Shown one piece after another: positions 6,077 to 7,782 of a stretch of 7,782 nucleotides of DNA. The position numbers and the translations under genes were made by a program. Within the stretch, counting starts at the first letter, position 1; every line of letters starts with the position of its first letter. A model generated the notes under the pieces. It saw only the letters and a list, made by a program, of their open reading frames with translations, made no database searches and had not been told where the DNA came from. Source of the DNA: Gammaproteobacteria bacterium. Its GTDB lineage: Bacteria > Pseudomonadota > Gammaproteobacteria > Arenicellales > JAOTYS01. The stretch lies in contig JAOTYS010000220.1 in the NCBI GenBank assembly GCA_029861795.1, positions 1 to 7,782 on the forward strand, in the 5' to 3' direction.

Positions 6077-7648
6077 GTGAGGCGAACTAGAAGCTCCTGT
6101 AGGTCCGGTTGGCCATCCTCGAGTATGCATCCTGCCGTCATCCGATGTGTGATTGGTTTGTGCCTTTGTCTCGTGGGCGATGGTGTTCAGGCGGCACCTC
6201 TTGAGGTCATCGAGCGTCTGGCTCGTGAATTCTTTCCGGCCGCTGATCAGGTGACCGACTTCGAGGGCACCCCACCCGCCGCCGCCGTGTTCCATGAAGA
6301 ACGGCTACTCGGCTATGTGATCTTGACCGATGAAGTTGCCAAGATTCCAGCCTATTCGGGTGAGCCAATCAGCACACTAGTAGGATTCGACACCGCCGGG
6401 CGAATCACAGGGGTCGAGATCGTCAAGCATGCCGAACCAATTCTGGTAGTGGGTATATCCGACCAAGATCTTAAGCGCTTCGTGGATCAATACCTAGGCA
6501 AGGTCGTCACCGATCGCATCAAGATCGGTGGTGAAGAACGTTCTGGCTATGTAACCGTTGACGGAATTTCGGGGGCGACGATTACGGGCATGGTTCTCAA
6601 CGCAACAATCACACGCTCGGTGCGCCAAGTGGCGGCCTCTCGCGGGATCCCACTGCCGGCCGATGTCGGCTTCCGCACGGCCGAAGTGTCGTCACCTGGC
6701 GTAACTGCGGCGCCGCAGACAGAACCCTCGCTTGAGCCGATATGGATTCAAGTGTGGCAGGAGCGCACCTTTCGTATTGCAGTCCTCTGTGTGGGCCTCG
6801 TATTACTCACGACCATCCTAGTATTTCAAGATTGGATCACTCGCTACCCCTCGTTGCTGATCACCGTGCGGCGCGGCTTTCTCATCTACACTCTATTCTT
6901 TATCGGCTGGTATAGCCTGGCGCAACTATCTGTGGTTAACGTGATGACCTTTGTTACCGCGCTCATGCGAGATTTTAATTGGGATACATTCCTCATCGAT
7001 CCGATGCTCTTCATCTTGTGGTCGTACGTTGCGCTCACGATATTGCTCTGGGGGCGGGGTATCTACTGCGGATGGCTATGTCCATTTGGTGCTCTGCAGG
7101 AGCTACTGCACGACATTGCAACACGATTGAGGGTATGGCAGTTCCCGATTCCGGCCGTGGTCCACGAGCGACTGCTGGCGCTTAAGTACATCCTTTTGTT
7201 ATCGCTCTTTGCGATATCGCTTCACTCAATGTCAGATGCGGTTCGCTACGCTGAGGTAGAGCCATTCAAGACAGCTATAAACATGCATTTCCAACGCGAG
7301 TGGACCTTCGTGCTCTATGCGGGGGTGTTGGTGGCGATCTCTCTGTTCAATGGCAAGTTCTACTGTAAGTACTTGTGTCCGCTGGGCGCAGCATTGACAA
7401 TTCCGTCCCACTTCAGGATCTTTGACTGGTTGCGGCGGCGAAAGGAGTGCGGGCGACCGTGCCAGACTTGTGCTGCTGAATGCCCATCCCAAGCGATCCG
7501 TCCCACTGGTGAGATCAATGCTAACGAGTGCCATTACTGTCTTGATTGCCAAGTGACCTATTGGAACGCCCACAGATGTCCGCCTCTGGTTGAGAAGCGC
7601 AAGAGACTCGAGAAGACCGGTCGTCCGTTACCAGTACAATTCCGATAA
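6077..7648 (+). CDS. Compact NosR/NirI-family membrane iron-sulfur flavoprotein
   Basis: 523 residues. Order: signal peptide with hydrophobic core about 20-33 and likely cleavage after VQA (39); periplasmic FMN-binding domain about 70-185 with D-G-I-S-G-A-T, whose T168 is the expected flavin attachment residue; five membrane segments (about 233-251, 267-292, 305-325, 367-384, 408-424); and two CxxxCP motifs (C331/C335, C430/C434). A C-terminal ferredoxin part has C458, C462, C465, C469 and C485, C488, C491, C501, and closes with ECHYCLDCQVTYWN, a NosR hallmark. NosR passes electrons from the quinol pool towards nitrous oxide reductase maturation or activity; NirI is a relative linked to nitrite reductase. 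Usual NosR is about 700 residues, so the periplasmic part is much shortened. GTG 6077 has AGG 9 nt upstream; ATG at 6125 is an alternative giving a tidier signal peptide. No nosZ is in view. Confidence 0.85.
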   Translation: MRRTRSSCRSGWPSSSMHPAVIRCVIGLCLCLVGDGVQAAPLEVIERLAREFFPAADQVTDFEGTPPAAAVFHEERLLGYVILTDEVAKIPAYSGEPISTLVGFDTAGRITGVEIVKHAEPILVVGISDQDLKRFVDQYLGKVVTDRIKIGGEERSGYVTVDGISGATITGMVLNATITRSVRQVAASRGIPLPADVGFRTAEVSSPGVTAAPQTEPSLEPIWIQVWQERTFRIAVLCVGLVLLTTILVFQDWITRYPSLLITVRRGFLIYTLFFIGWYSLAQLSVVNVMTFVTALMRDFNWDTFLIDPMLFILWSYVALTILLWGRGIYCGWLCPFGALQELLHDIATRLRVWQFPIPAVVHERLLALKYILLLSLFAISLHSMSDAVRYAEVEPFKTAINMHFQREWTFVLYAGVLVAISLFNGKFYCKYLCPLGAALTIPSHFRIFDWLRRRKECGRPCQTCAAECPSQAIRPTGEINANECHYCLDCQVTYWNAHRCPPLVEKRKRLEKTGRPLPVQFR

Positions 7649-7782
7649 GTTCGCCGATAGCCTCCCCGCGCTCTAACACTAGGTTTCAACTCGGCCGGCA
7701 CGCGCCTGGCTCGATATGCTTTGGCTGCAGTTGATCCAGGTCAAGGCCGTGATGCACCGTCCCGTATACATATCTCAACAAG
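7649..7782. other. Intergenic region and promoter of a gene beyond the right edge
   Basis: After the NosR-like stop there is no clear terminator. The region ends in an FNR-like box and a -10-like element, with no start codon carrying a ribosome binding site before the edge. Confidence 0.5.
7731..7744. promoter_or_regulatory. FNR-like box TTGAT-N4-GTCAA near the right edge
   Basis: TTGATCCAGGTCAA has one perfect half-site and one variant. TATACA (7765-7770) is centred 30 bp downstream, about what a class II promoter needs, and would start transcription near 7777. A plus-strand gene just beyond the window is therefore predicted; nos genes are one possibility. Confidence 0.58.

Noticed and set aside
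1..7782. CRISPR array, rRNA or riboswitch
   Set aside because: No regularly spaced repeats, no rRNA-like text and no recognised riboswitch core on either strand.

Overview
The window looks like a piece of a proteobacterial chromosome of moderate GC. It probably comes from an organism able to respire without oxygen, but nothing here fixes the genus. Pointers are a NosR/NirI-type membrane iron-sulfur flavoprotein, the start of an AmmeMemoRadiSam radical SAM enzyme, a solo GroEL, and a YcgL-like small protein (a family known mainly from gammaproteobacteria, so a gammaproteobacterium is possible).

Layout. On the minus strand at the left edge is the first part of amrS (1-206). On the plus strand follow a small YcgL-like gene (526-789) and groEL (934-2556), which may form one unit. 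A 322-bp gap with inverted repeats leads to an intact class III nucleotide cyclase fused to a TolB-like domain and TPRs (2879-4633). The next 600 bp hold a REP-like palindrome and a broken N-terminal piece of a phytanoyl-CoA dioxygenase gene (minus, about 4829-5010). A two-CBS-domain protein (minus, 5240-5737) is divergent from a compact NosR-like gene (plus, 6077-7648). The last 134 bp look like the promoter of a gene just beyond the window.

The strongest pattern is regulatory. Five 14-bp palindromes of the CRP/FNR type (TTGA[T/C]-N4-[A/G]TCAA) all lie between genes, at 258, 452, 5797, 5992 and 7731. Four have centres 58 to 79 nt upstream of a start codon, a distance that fits activation from about -41.5. 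Together they suggest a small anoxia or nitrosative-stress regulon joining amrS, the YcgL-like gene with groEL, the CBS gene, the NosR-like gene and the next gene downstream. The cyclase gene has no such box and appears to be separately controlled. The regulator itself is not in the window.
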